Origin: Pestalotiopsis fici W106-1
Taxonomy: Eukaryota; Ascomycota; Sordariomycetes; Amphisphaeriales; Sporocadaceae
NCBI RefSeq assembly: GCF_000516985.1
Contig: NW_006917097.1
Span: forward strand, 1,612,001 to 1,676,000
Direction of reading: 5' to 3'
DNA length: 64,000 nt
Made by a program: the position numbers and the translations under genes. Position 1 is the first letter of the stretch; each line of letters opens with the position of its first letter. Positions 11,475 to 22,893 of this stretch are shown here, piece by piece. The notes under the pieces were generated by a model that saw only the letters and a program-made list of their open reading frames with translations, did not search any database and was not told the origin of the DNA.

Positions 11475-13103
11475 ATGTTGCTCACAAGCATCATTGCAGC
11501 TCTTGTCGCCGGCTGTGCCATGGCATGGCCGGCTTCGCAAGTTAATCAGCCACGACAGAGCTCAACTTTTACCAATCCCATCGTCTACGAAGATCTCCCG
11601 GATCTCGACGTGTTCCGGGTTGGAGACGTGTATTATTACTCCACCTCTACATTTGCATACTCTCCAGGTGCGCCACTGTACAAATCCTATGACTTGGTCA
11701 ACTGGGCCCCCGTCACCCACAGCGTACCAACACTCGACTTTGGCGACAAGTATAACCTCCCTAGTGCCACCAACCGCGCCTACGTCAAGGGAATCTGGGC
11801 CAGCAGCGTCCGGTACCGCGCGTCTACCGATACTTTTTATTGGGTTGGCTGCATAGAGTTCTCCAAGACGTACATTTACACGTCGTCTGGCAGCAACGCC
11901 GGCGCCAACGGTGGCGAGGCCGACTCGTGGAACTGGCAGCAGGCGGCCGTCATTGACACGTGCTACTATGACTGCGGTCTCTTTATCGACGACGACGATC
12001 AAATGTACGTCGTGTACGGCAACACGCAAATCAGCGTCGCCAAGCTGTCTAGTGATGGCCTCTCGCAGGTCAGCACCCAGCAGGTTCTTTCGAGCGGCAG
12101 CACCACCATTGAAGGCAGCCACATGTACAAGATCAATGGCTACTACTGGATCGTGCCGACGCAGCCCGCCACTGCCGAGTGGATGTATCGATCGACGAGT
12201 ATCTACGGGCCGTATGAGCAGCGAGTGCTGGTCAGTTCCATCCCGGCACCTCTCGCCAACGCCGGGTCCCCGCACCAAGGAGGTTTTGTCGAGACTCAGG
12301 ACGGCGAGTGGTATTACATCTCCTTCATGGACTCTTATCCCGCCGGGCGAATGCCAGTCATGGCGCCCTTGAGCTGGGATAGCAATGGTTGGCCATATGT
12401 CGTCACCAACAGCAGTGGCGGCTGGGCCGTGGAGTACGATGCACCCGTGGTGACTTCCAAGACGGTCCCGTCACTCACCGGGACGGACACTTTTAGTTTC
12501 CTCGGCGACGAGTGGGAATGGAATCATAATCCCGACACCTCGAAATGGAGCATAGCGAATGGTGGAGGTCTTGTTCTTCAGACCGCAACCATCACAGACG
12601 ATCTCTTCACTGCTCGAAACACGTTGACGCACCGCATCATTGGACCCGTATCCGAGGCTGTTTTCGAATTCGATATCAGCGCAATGTCTGACGGAGATCG
12701 TGCGGGTGCAGCCATGTTCCGAGACCAGTCGGCTTATATTGGAGTACACAAATCGGGAAGTACAGCTACCTTGGTCTATGTCAACGGCATCACACTGGCC
12801 GACAGAACTTGGACAACTTCATCCACTGGGACTGTCGCTGCGACAGGACCTACCGTGGCACAGTCGACTGTTTATCTCAAGATCAGGGCCAACGTGACCC
12901 CCGCGTTTGGCCTCGCTCCCGTCCGTCCGGCGACCTTTAGCTACAGCCTGGATGGCCAAACGTGGACTCAGCTGGGTGGGGATTTCCTCTTGGTCAACAC
13001 GTGGACATATTTCACGGGATATCGGTATGCAGCCTTCAACTTTGCCACAAAGGCTCTGGGTGGGGCGGTCACGCTAAAGAGCTTTTCTATGGAAAATGTT
13101 TAG
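11475..13103 (+). CDS. Secreted GH43-family glycosidase (xylosidase/arabinofuranosidase type)
   Basis: This is a single-exon gene of 542 aa with a signal peptide (MLLTSIIAALVAGCAMAWPA). The five-bladed propeller of glycoside hydrolase family 43 fills about residues 30-320. The three acidic positions of the family are visible: the base in the N-terminal DLDVFRVGD block, the pKa-tuning aspartate in DCGLFIDDDDQMYVVYG, and the acid in EGSHMYKINGYYW. From about residue 345 a beta-sandwich like the GH43 C-terminal concanavalin-like domain follows (FEFDISAMSDGDRAGAAMF, YSLDGQTW). It should act outside the cell on beta-xylan or arabinan side chains; the exact substrate cannot be read. It is convergent with the PKS gene, only 122 nt from its stop, and is more likely a flanking gene than a cluster enzyme. 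Confidence 0.93.
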   Translation: MLLTSIIAALVAGCAMAWPASQVNQPRQSSTFTNPIVYEDLPDLDVFRVGDVYYYSTSTFAYSPGAPLYKSYDLVNWAPVTHSVPTLDFGDKYNLPSATNRAYVKGIWASSVRYRASTDTFYWVGCIEFSKTYIYTSSGSNAGANGGEADSWNWQQAAVIDTCYYDCGLFIDDDDQMYVVYGNTQISVAKLSSDGLSQVSTQQVLSSGSTTIEGSHMYKINGYYWIVPTQPATAEWMYRSTSIYGPYEQRVLVSSIPAPLANAGSPHQGGFVETQDGEWYYISFMDSYPAGRMPVMAPLSWDSNGWPYVVTNSSGGWAVEYDAPVVTSKTVPSLTGTDTFSFLGDEWEWNHNPDTSKWSIANGGGLVLQTATITDDLFTARNTLTHRIIGPVSEAVFEFDISAMSDGDRAGAAMFRDQSAYIGVHKSGSTATLVYVNGITLADRTWTTSSTGTVAATGPTVAQSTVYLKIRANVTPAFGLAPVRPATFSYSLDGQTWTQLGGDFLLVNTWTYFTGYRYAAFNFATKALGGAVTLKSFSMENV

Positions 13104-13225
13104 ATTAGCAGCTGTGCATGGTTTTGTCAAGAGATATTTCTGGTATTCTGCCGAAAACATTGAAATGATTATTATACTATTACTACAGACTAGGTGGTCT
13201 TTGACAACGAATTGCCATACGCTTC

Positions 13226-16200
13226 TTATCCAGAGATATCCATAATGCTCCGACTGACCACCAAGTCTCCAATGGCATGGATAGGCTTCCCGCCCATAAT
13301 GTCAAACACGCCAATATTCGTGTCGAACTTGTTGCTGATCCAATTGCGCAACTCCACCGCCATGAGAGAGTCCACACCGTAATCTGAGAGCGACCTTGTC
13401 TGGCTGATATCGTCGGCAGGTATCATGAGGGCGCGAGCCAGCATCCCGGCCAAGCCCTTGACCACGATGGCCGACTTTTCCTCCGCGGACGTTGCCTTTT
13501 GGAAGAGAACACTAAAGTCATCCATGAGGGCCATGTCGCGTTGGCCTCCTGAAGCGGCGCCAGAAGTGCTGCCGAATGATTGCTCGAATCCCATGAACAG
13601 AGGCATGGCATAGCGCCGGCTGGATGCAAAGCCACGTTCCTTGTATTCTGCTGGTGTGCGAGCACCAATCAGCAGCTGTGCCTTGTCCAAGGATTGCAGT
13701 GTCCGTGATGGATCGCAGTAGACCTCAAGAAGGGCCAGGAAGTCTTTCTCTTCAATCGGTACCATGTCTCTTGTAACTTCTCTCGTGCGGCGGTAATCCT
13801 CCTTTTCAGCAATGATGCCGATGGTTCTCATCCAGCCAACATCAAAGCTGACAGCCTTTTGCCCGCGGGCGATGCGATATTTGGCAAGGGCATCTTGGTA
13901 TGTGCAGCCAGCAGCGTAGTTGCTCTGAGCAGCACTTCCGTAGATTCCAGAGAGGGATGATAGCATGATGAAGAAGTCCAGATTTGGCGGCAGGAGATTG
14001 TGTAGGTTCCAAGAAGACTGGACCTTGGTTTGCACTGCCGTCCTGAATTGAGCGTGAGTCATGTTCTCTACGATGGCATCCTGTTCAATGGTTGTTAGTT
14101 TGGAGTCGTTTTGAAGCATACAAAACTTGCTTGAGATGAAATATACTGACCTGAAGAACCATTGCCGCGTTGAGTACACCTTTGATTGGTGGCATGTTTC
14201 GCCCGCACTCCTCGATCACATTGGCAAGGTCTGTACTTGATGAAACATCGCATCGAGGTGCGTAGACGTTGCTGCCCAGTTCTTTCAGCTCTTCCACCAG
14301 CGACTGGGAAGTGGCCGAGGATGTCCCACTGCGGGACAAGATGACGAGGTTTTTGGCACCTCTGGTAGCCAGCCACAAGCCCATTGACCTCCCTAATCCA
14401 CCGAATCCTCCGGCTATGACATACGATGCATTTGCATCAAAAGTCCATGAGGTGGAATTGCGAACGAGTTTCTATGAAGCGGTTAATTGAGTGACACGAC
14501 ATAAGCCTTGTTGTTAAGAAATGAATACGTACTGTTCCAGATTTCTCACAGTCCGCCGTGATGATGATTCTTCCAATATGCTTTCCACTTTGCATGTACC
14601 GGAGTGCCTCTTCAATGTCCCAGATGGTGTACACGTGCCGCGGGTACGGCTTCTGCATGATGTTCCTTGAGAAAAGATCTGTGACCTTGGCGAAGAGCTT
14701 CTTGACCAGCGCTCTGTTCGTGAGGGCCATGTGATGCAAGTCAATGGCACAAAAGCTGACATTCTTCTTGAAACCGGACATTGGAAGCGGTGTGTTCTCT
14801 GAAATATCGGCTTTTCCGATTTCGATGAATCGGCCATAGGGAGCTACACAGTCCCAGGAAGCTATGAGGCCATCACCAGATAGAGAGTTGAGGACGACAT
14901 CGACACCTCGATTATCCGTGGCACGCATAATACCTCCAGCAAAGGTCGTGTTGCGACTGTAGAATATGTGGTCTGCTGCTATCCCGAACCGATCGATGAG
15001 CAGTTGTTTCTTTTCATCAGAACCAACTGTGACGAAGATTTCGGCACCGACGGATTTGGCAATCCAGATGGCCATTTGTCCCGTGCTTCCCGCGGCGGAA
15101 TGGATGAGGATCTTCTCCCCCTCCTCGAGCCTCGCCTGGTTGATCAGTGCGTGATAAGCCGTCATGGCGGGATTGACGCCTGAAGCCGCATCCTCAAACG
15201 AGGCATCATCAGGGATATGCTGTACATAGTCCATATGCGCTCGGGGGTATGTCTTGATGCAGCCAGGGCTGGCGAGCGCCACACGGTCTCCTGGACGGAA
15301 GTCGGTAACATTGGTTCCCACACGCGTCACTACTCCTGCACATTCGAATCCGGGAGTCTCGCCTTCTAAGCGACCAAGAGCAATAAAAATGTCTCGGAAG
15401 CTGAGAGGCCAAGCCTTGGCTTCAATCTCAACATCTTCGGGGGAGAGGTCGTTTACGTACTCCGTATCCTCTACAAATCGAAGAGTGTCCAAGAGGCCTG
15501 GGACCGGAATATCCAACTTGACTGGAGATCCGCCAGACCAAGGCTCTATGCGGGGCTGCAACTGTCCGGATGACTGTGTACGATTCTCCAGCTCAATTTC
15601 TTGTGCCAGCCTTTCCGTGTAAAAGACTCCATCACGAACTATGTACTCAGTGTCACGAGCTCTTTCGCCTTCAAAAGAAACCCGCAGCGATTCTTGAATG
15701 TATTCCAAGTAGTGAGCCGAGTTCGCAGCTGGATCGCTTGTCTCAATGGAGAGAGTGACAATGTGTTTCTCAATTGCCTCCGATCTCAGACTGCGCAGGA
15801 AGCCCTTGGCGCAACTATACAGGGCGTATGCTGGACTCTCTGGATTCACAGCAGTCGCCCACATAATATCCTTTGCTTGGGTGAGGACACTCTTCAGGCC
15901 ACTGAATTCCTCCTCTTGTATGATCGACAGTAATGGTCTATCGATTTCTAGAAGAGAAATAACCACATCGCGGCTGTCAATCTTGGCTTCACCAAGTTTG
16001 GAGAATGGTAGCAGTCGTCCACCATGAGAGTGGACAAGTTTTCCGGCAAGTTCTGCCTGAAGGCTGGACTGCTCGTCGAAGAGCACAACAAGGTGCGTGC
16101 TCGAAGATTGTGTGGTGCCCTGAAGGGTAGATCCGTTTGAAAGGCTGTGCTGTGCATCAGCTTTGCTGATCATGATGCTACAGATGCCATGCTTGGGGTC

Positions 16201-19200
16201 TTCGTGGTCTCTCAAGACCAAATCAGTGCCTGTGAACCCCGCTTCTTTGAGAACATGATCCCACTGTACTTCAGTGATCAGAGGATTTGTGCTTCTCCAT
16301 TTCTCCTTGGCCAGCCACCAGCCCGGAAGCAATCCCCACGGGACGGCGACACATGGATTCTGAGGAGAAACGATCTCGAGCAGCACGAGGCGCCCGTTGT
16401 CATTCAAAAGCCCACGAAGGTGTTGGAGAGTGGTATTCAATTCCGATACAGCGTGAATGACACTGCCCGCGATGATCAGGTCAAAACTGCCGGCCACGAG
16501 TCCCTGGGATTGAGCACTCTTCTCAAGGTCAAACTTTTGGAACGAAATACGGTCTTCAAACTGCTGGAACTTGGTTTTGGCGTGATCGAAGAATCCAGGA
16601 GATATGTCAGTATAAACATATTCAGCAAACCTCATGGAGCCTTCCTCGATCTCAAATTGATGAAGAGTATCCAGGATACCCCTTGTCATTGCGCCAGTCC
16701 CGGCTCCGACCTCGAGGATCCTGAGAGCTGGTTTCTCATGGCTCACCAGTCTCAGAAAGCGTCGAAGTCTGTCATCTAGAAGTTCCTTAAAGATGGAAGC
16801 ATAGTAGTCCTCAACCATGCCATCGTCGAAGAAAAGCTCGAGAACATCCACCTCGCCTTTGATGAGTGGCACCAAATTTTGAGCAACTGCTGGCAACAGT
16901 CTCCACGATTCAGTCTTTCCGGCGTATTGTTCAAGGACATTGAAGTAATCGCTCTCGGTAAGCATTATCTCGTGTTTGTTCTCGGCAAGGAGCGGTTTGA
17001 GTGAAGATAGATATTTTTCCATGTGCGGAGGGGCATTGACTAGGTCTTGAGGGCCTAGCTGGCTCATTGCCTTGTTGGCGAAAAAGAGCAAGGCTGGACC
17101 CAAGGCTTTGGCGTAGCCGAGGTATTGCGGTTCCGGCGCGGTAGGAGCCAAACATAAGGCTTGAAGCTTCTCTGGGCTCAGCATGCTGAGCTGAGCATCG
17201 CTTGCGATCTTGTATAAATGGACTTTCTCTTGGGACTGTGAATTTCCACTTTTGGAAACTGCTGCAAGCTTCAACTGTCCCACTGAACACAATGGTGTGC
17301 CTTCTGAGTCAAGGATCTTTACAGCCATTTCAGCAGACGTTGAATCGCTTCTGTACGCAGCTTCTGACAGGAGCTGCACCGATGAGCATTTCCACCCAGT
17401 GGCAGATATCCAAGCATTGGATATCTCGTGAGGCACCAAGGTTGCGCCTGTGAGTGTGAGGCCTCTAGATAGCTGAGCTAGACACAGGTGGATGGCAGCA
17501 TCTAGGACTGTGGGTTGTGGATAGTCCCCAGCCATCAACGGTTCAGTTGTGCTTGTTCCGACGGAAGCAACCGCACTATTTTTCCCATCCCAGCGAATGT
17601 CTTCAAGTAGCTGAAATGTTTTCCCGTACTTGAGTCCAATGTACTCATTCAAGAAGGTGTAGAATGCTCGTGGAGTGATCTTGCGGGTGCAGGCGGCAGC
17701 TGTCTCTTGACATTGTTCTTTGACACGTTCATGGTCTATCATTTGCTCGGAGTCCCCGTCGAGGTTGGACAAATCGGTTGCGTACTGAAGCATGACTCTT
17801 GCTTCGAAGCATTCGGTCCAGCGCTCATTGGAATAAGCGTATATCTTGACGTCAAACGAGCGTACTTCTTTCTCGTAGGATTTCCGTACTGGGTGGACTT
17901 GAACCATTGTCTCCGTTTTGCTATCTGCATTCGCTAGCATGATTGGGCTAGAGAAACGCGCAGACTTGATCAGGAATCCGGCCAAGGGACGCTCTGGTGT
18001 AGCGAGCTGATGCACAGCCTGTAATGACATTACCAACATGGCGGTACCCGGGACCACTATATTGTTATTCACCTTTTGACAAATTGGTCAGCACGATAAA
18101 ATCGAAATAAAGGAAGCTGGTTTCTTTCTGAGAATCCTGATATCACTTACAACATGGTCTCCGAGCCAAGGTGCGGAGTCCAATGTCAGGACATTGCGCC
18201 ATCTTGGATCCAAGGGATTCCAGTCTGTAGCACGTCTTCCAAGCACACTCCACGTCGAGTCACCTCGCAATCTGAAATCTTTACTCAATCGCGATTCGCT
18301 CCAGTATTTGCGTGAATGGTTGAAGGGGTATGAGGGACAATTGGTGAGCATGCTGGGCTTGCTTTCGAGCTCTTGATTGACGGCAGACACAATGACAGGG
18401 TAGCCCACGCTGAAAAGCTGCCCTGCCATTTCCATCAAGCTCTGTACAGCAGGCTTTGACCTATACAGAGCAGAGTGGTATCCGATGATATTCTCCGCAT
18501 CAGAAACGTGACTTGATGACTGACGTAGGGTATCGTTTACTGGACGTCGGAGCGCCGCATGCGGGCCAATTTCTAGAAAGCCACCATTGCTGGCGCCGAA
18601 ACGACCGGCGCCTAGCAGTTCGGATGCAGTCTGAATGGCATCACTGAACTTTACCTGCGACACGAGATTATCCACCCAGTACCGAGGTGTAGACAGAAGG
18701 TTTGCAGGAATTATGTGGCCTGTTACTGAAGACGCCATTGGAACTCCAGTACATGAACTTTCCCCAACCGGAGGCCTGATGGATTCCAAGACTTCAGCGT
18801 ACTCTTCCGCTATTGCTTGCATGGCGGGGGAGTGGTAGGCGATTCCAGTATTAACCTTTTGGGCGAATATGCCTTCGCGGTCAAGTGATTGTTTGAGCTT
18901 GTCGATAGTAAGAGCAGATCCAGAAAGGGTGATGTTGAGCGGGCTATTGACGCAGGCTACATGGACAGTTTCCTGATCAGCCTTATCAAGATACTCGGAA
19001 ACTTGGTCTGGTGATATATTGGCCGACAGCATGGCGCCTGGAGCGTCACTCGTAGCTGTGCGCAATTTGCAGGCTAGTCGACCCCGATGATAGGCAACCT
19101 GGCATGCTGAGTCAAATGACAAGGCGCCAGCAGTGAAGCTGTATTCTCGGGTCAGTGGTGGATGGTTCACACAACCAGCCAGCAATGGGGGACTCACGCA

Positions 19201-21737
19201 GCAGCAATCTCGCCTGATGAATGTCCTACCACGGCAGTAGGAGTGATGCCAAAGGTCTTCAATAATTCGACCAATGCTATTTGCAATGCCGTGCAAAGAG
19301 GCTGGCTGTACTCGGGCTGGTCGATACTCTGTCCATCTTGCAATTTATCTATGCTTTTGTTAGCTGCTTGTGCCGTGGCGAACACCGAGAAGCGCACCTA
19401 CCAAACAAAGACCAGGGGCAACCAAGGCGAGCAAGAGCGTCGTCGAAATCCTGCAGGGTTTTCTTAAAGACGGCATATTTCATGAGACCCATGCCCATTC
19501 CAGCGTACTGGGCGCCTTGTCCAGTGAAGAGGAAGTTGATGCCGTAACTGCCGCTAAGCGCACGCGTTGGCTTCGCAACTCTGAAGGCATCACTGTCTGA
19601 TACGTTTGAGCCTGAGTCGGCGACTGCGAAACTCCTCCATCTCAAATGATCTCGCCGCTCGGACAAGGTGTGGGCTAAATTGGACAAAAGATTCTTATCG
19701 GATCCAATATAGCCCTTGAGATATTCCGAGTATCTCTCTGTGACTTGACGTATTGTTGCCTCATCGAATGCTGTCCACACCAATAACTTCGGTGGTTCGG
19801 ATGCCGAAACGCTATTGAGTGTGGTGTCCTGAATGATGTGATTACCATTAAGACCGTTCGTACGAGCAACAGTATGTCCATTGGCATGTCCATTGACTTG
19901 TCCATTGACATGTCCGTTGACATGTCCGTTGACGTGGTCATGGGATTGAGTGCCGCCATTCTGTGTTGCCTGGGTGGAACCAATATGGGCATCCACTCCA
20001 TTCCGAAATGGCGTTTCACGATCTCGAAAGCAGTTATGGTGCCCCTGCAATTGGTGATCGTGGAGATAATGACAGGCATCATCAAGTACGGCGTGGCCGT
20101 TTGTTCCACCAATACCAAATGAGTTTACAGAGATTCTGCGAAGGTCATTGGTCGGCCAGTCTATTGATTCCGTAGGAACCTATCAATTTGTGTAAGTGAA
20201 GAGTCCAGAACATGGTGGCCATTTGACGAGGAGATACGAACAGCAATATGAAGCGCATCAGGATCAATTCTAGGATTTATCTTCTCGAATAGAGCGTTTG
20301 GAGGTATGATTCCCCTTTCTAGGATCATTACGGATTTCAAAATACCAGCAAGGCCGCTACCACCCTCAAGATGGCCAATATTGGCCTTCACTGTTCCCCT
20401 GCATTGCAAAGGTAAGCACATGTGAAACATATGATAACGTTGATGACTTACACATATAGAGGCTCGGTTTTTGATCTTGAACTTTTGAACACTTTCCCTA
20501 TGGATTCCATCTCGATTGGGTCACCGGTAGGTGTTCCAGTACCTATCATACACTGCATTAGAAACCAGTTTGATTTTCTTTTACAATCAGCCATAGACTT
20601 ACCGTGGGCCTCAAAATATCTCGTTTTTGTGAAATCGAGGTTGGCCTTCTTGTATACAGATCTGATCAGTCGCTCTTGGGCTTCAGTACTGGGCTGAGTC
20701 AGTGTAGGTGTGCGACCGTCCTGGTTAGTACCAGTGGAGCGTACGAGCGCCCTGATCGTATTGCCATCCCTAATAGCAGCTGAGAGCGGCTTGACCACAA
20801 GACCAATCAAGCCTTCTCCTCGGGCATATCCGTTTGCACGATGATCAAAACTATAGCAACGGCTGTCTGGAGACAAGAAATTCATTTGCCCAAGCATCAT
20901 AGAAGTTTCTGGGGTCAAAAACATGCTCGAGCCCATAATCAATGCCTGTAAGAAGGATGAGCGCAGTGTTCGTATCCGAGTAAAGCTATTATTTCGGATT
21001 TATTGCGTAACTTACACAGTCTGTTTCTCCATTTCTGAAGGACTGAAAAGCAAGATCCAAGGACACCATACTCCCCGAACAAGCTGTATCCAAGTGGAAG
21101 CTTGGGCCTTGTAGATCAAAGTACCAGCTGATTCGAGCTGGCAGTGTTGAGGGTGCAAGTCCAGTTGCACTCATGCGAGGTAGGTCGTCGGGGTCTTTGC
21201 TCAAAATCTTGCTGTAGTCGTCAGAGATTGTAGAGGCATATATTGCCATCCGTGATCCCTTGAGCTTCGGCATTGTGAGCCCAGCTGAGACATGTCAGCA
21301 CTTTGAATATATATTATGAGGCACGAGATGGCATTGACAGACCATTTTCAAATGACAGGTAGGCCAACTCAAGTGCCCACCGCTGTTGGGGATCCATGGC
21401 CATGGCCTCGTTGGCCGTGATACTGAAAAAGGGCGCATCAAAACCTGCGATGTCCTCCTTGTAGAAATGACCACCTCGCGCGGCAAGCTGGTGACTTGAT
21501 TAGCAACACACATACTAGAAACATGTAGGACCGATCATTTGGGATAATTACCGTGCTGGGACGTTTTGGACTATCATCGTCATGCAAAGATCCAACGTTT
21601 AATCGCGTCTCCGGCCACTCGCCCGCCAGATTCTCTCGATTCTGCATCACTTCCCAGAAACGTGCCTCATCTTGTGCATCCTGAGGTAGTCTGAATGAGA
21701 AGCCAATGATGGCCATGGGCTCCATGGTTGTTGCCAT
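13226..21737 (-). CDS. Highly reducing polyketide synthase, KS-AT-DH-cMT-ER-KR-ACP
   Basis: Twelve exons join in frame to about 2607 aa: 21737-21552, 21487-21343, 21284-21016, 20945-20603, 20542-20452, 20398-20242, 20179-19402, 19348-19198, 19138-18151, 18072-14533, 14471-14151, 14080-13226. KS (to about residue 430) has Cys179 in [19 protein letters not shown] and [12 protein letters not shown] (about 617-930) has Ser700 in GHSSGE. DH has His1035 and a probable Asp1227 (VLDAAIH). The C-methyltransferase has LEVGAGTG at about 1490. ER (about 1835-2165) has [22 protein letters not shown] has GGFGGLG and Tyr2378 in NYAAG. The C-terminal ACP has Ser2561 in [10 protein letters not shown]. All domains look active, so a reduced, C-methylated chain is expected. 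There is no thioesterase or reductase domain; release needs a partner not seen here. The start could also be the ATG at 21761. The product is unknown. Confidence 0.96.
19875..19944 (-). repeat. Short in-frame repeat in PKS linker (NGHV units)
   Basis: About 70 bases of 12-nt repeats encode [24 protein letters not shown] units at about residues 475-499 of the PKS, between the KS and AT domains. The units differ by single bases. It is a flexible, hydrophilic linker and does not touch a catalytic domain. Confidence 0.85.
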
Positions 21738-22893
21738 GATTGCCTTGCAGCAGGCTTGCATAAACAACGAATGGCAGCGTACAAAATGACAGAGGCAGAG
21801 GAGGAGGCTACTTGAAACGCGTGTCCATGACAATGCCTCAATTACATATCATATTTATACCAACGGCCGTCTGAATTAAAAGATCACCTTAGCACTTATG
21901 CAGAGGCCGTTTCCAATGAGTACCTTGATATACGATGTGCCCCCTGGGGAGTATTTCGTCAATATATGCATCATGATAGTTGCCCCAGTATACCACCATG
22001 CTCAGCAGGCCTTCGTAGTGATGTAGCTGCGGGATAGCGTACCCGCACAATGGCATTTTGTTGCCCTTTCGAGTAGCTGTGACCGACCATTTTGTCTAAT
22101 AGCTAGCGATCAGCGGTGGGTTATGCTGCAGAAATGCGGCGCAGCGGCGAATGGGGGCCAGGGACTAAAACATCAAGGTCGTATCAATAATCTTTAGCCT
22201 GTCCGATATGGCCTGGCACTCCTGGTAATAAGGCTTTTAACAATGACAACCATGGCTCGCTTGCCAACGTACGTAAAGCACGCTGTGCCGGAAGCGTAAT
22301 TTTGATTTTTTTTCTTTATGGAGATCGACGGGGGATGTCCCACACAGTAGGGCCTGGCAAAAAGTCACCATGTAGAAATGACAACCAATGAGACCTCGAC
22401 TAAGCCAGCCCTACACGAACTGCACGGTGGGCTCGGCTGGGTGCCACCGGAGTTGGGGTCCAGAACTGGACATGGTTCCAAGGACTCCAAGCAACCAAGG
22501 GCTGGTAGCGGCGGCAGATTCCTAAGACCGACAACCCTTGAATGTCTACATGTGCCGAATCCTTAACGGGAGACGATCTCGCCGGGCGAATCCACCCGTC
22601 GATTGCCTGCACTCTGCACGTTGGTTCATGAAAACGTATGTTGTTTTCAAATCATGGAACTTGTTGTTTCGATCGCTGAAATCTTCCGGGATCTCTGTCA
22701 AGCCTATGGCCAACAAAAACAAGTTCTGCCTGCCGCCGGACATTACAATGTGACATTAATCTGTGTAAATCTGTGTTATGCCTCTGGGCGTGCCATGTCC
22801 ATGGTAATGAGAGTCTTCTGCATCAGGCCTGTCCGGCCCGAACGTGCCTGGCTCAGCGGTGCAACACTAGGTAGAGTATATGGGGCCGGTTTA
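21738..22893. other. Intergenic region between PKS and MFS genes
   Basis: Both neighbours are on the minus strand, so this holds the PKS promoter and the exporter's 3' flank. No Zn2Cys6 or bZIP regulator gene is visible, and no other gene is supported. Confidence 0.55.
21852..21859 (-). promoter_or_regulatory. TATA box of PKS gene, with CGGCCG just upstream
   Basis: On the minus strand TATAAATA lies about 115 nt before the chosen PKS start. The in-frame ATG at 21833 would fall upstream of the expected transcription start, which favours 21737 or 21761. A palindromic CGGCCG at 21864-21869 sits five bases upstream of the TATA element and could bind a Zn2Cys6-type regulator; that is inference. 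Confidence 0.45.

Noticed and set aside
11562..12278. A 238-codon minus-strand frame
   Set aside because: It lies fully antisense to the GH43 catalytic domain and has no family signature.
11475..13103. GH43 glycosidase as a member of the PKS cluster
   Set aside because: It is convergent with the PKS and has a normal secreted cell-wall enzyme design; nothing ties it to polyketide chemistry.
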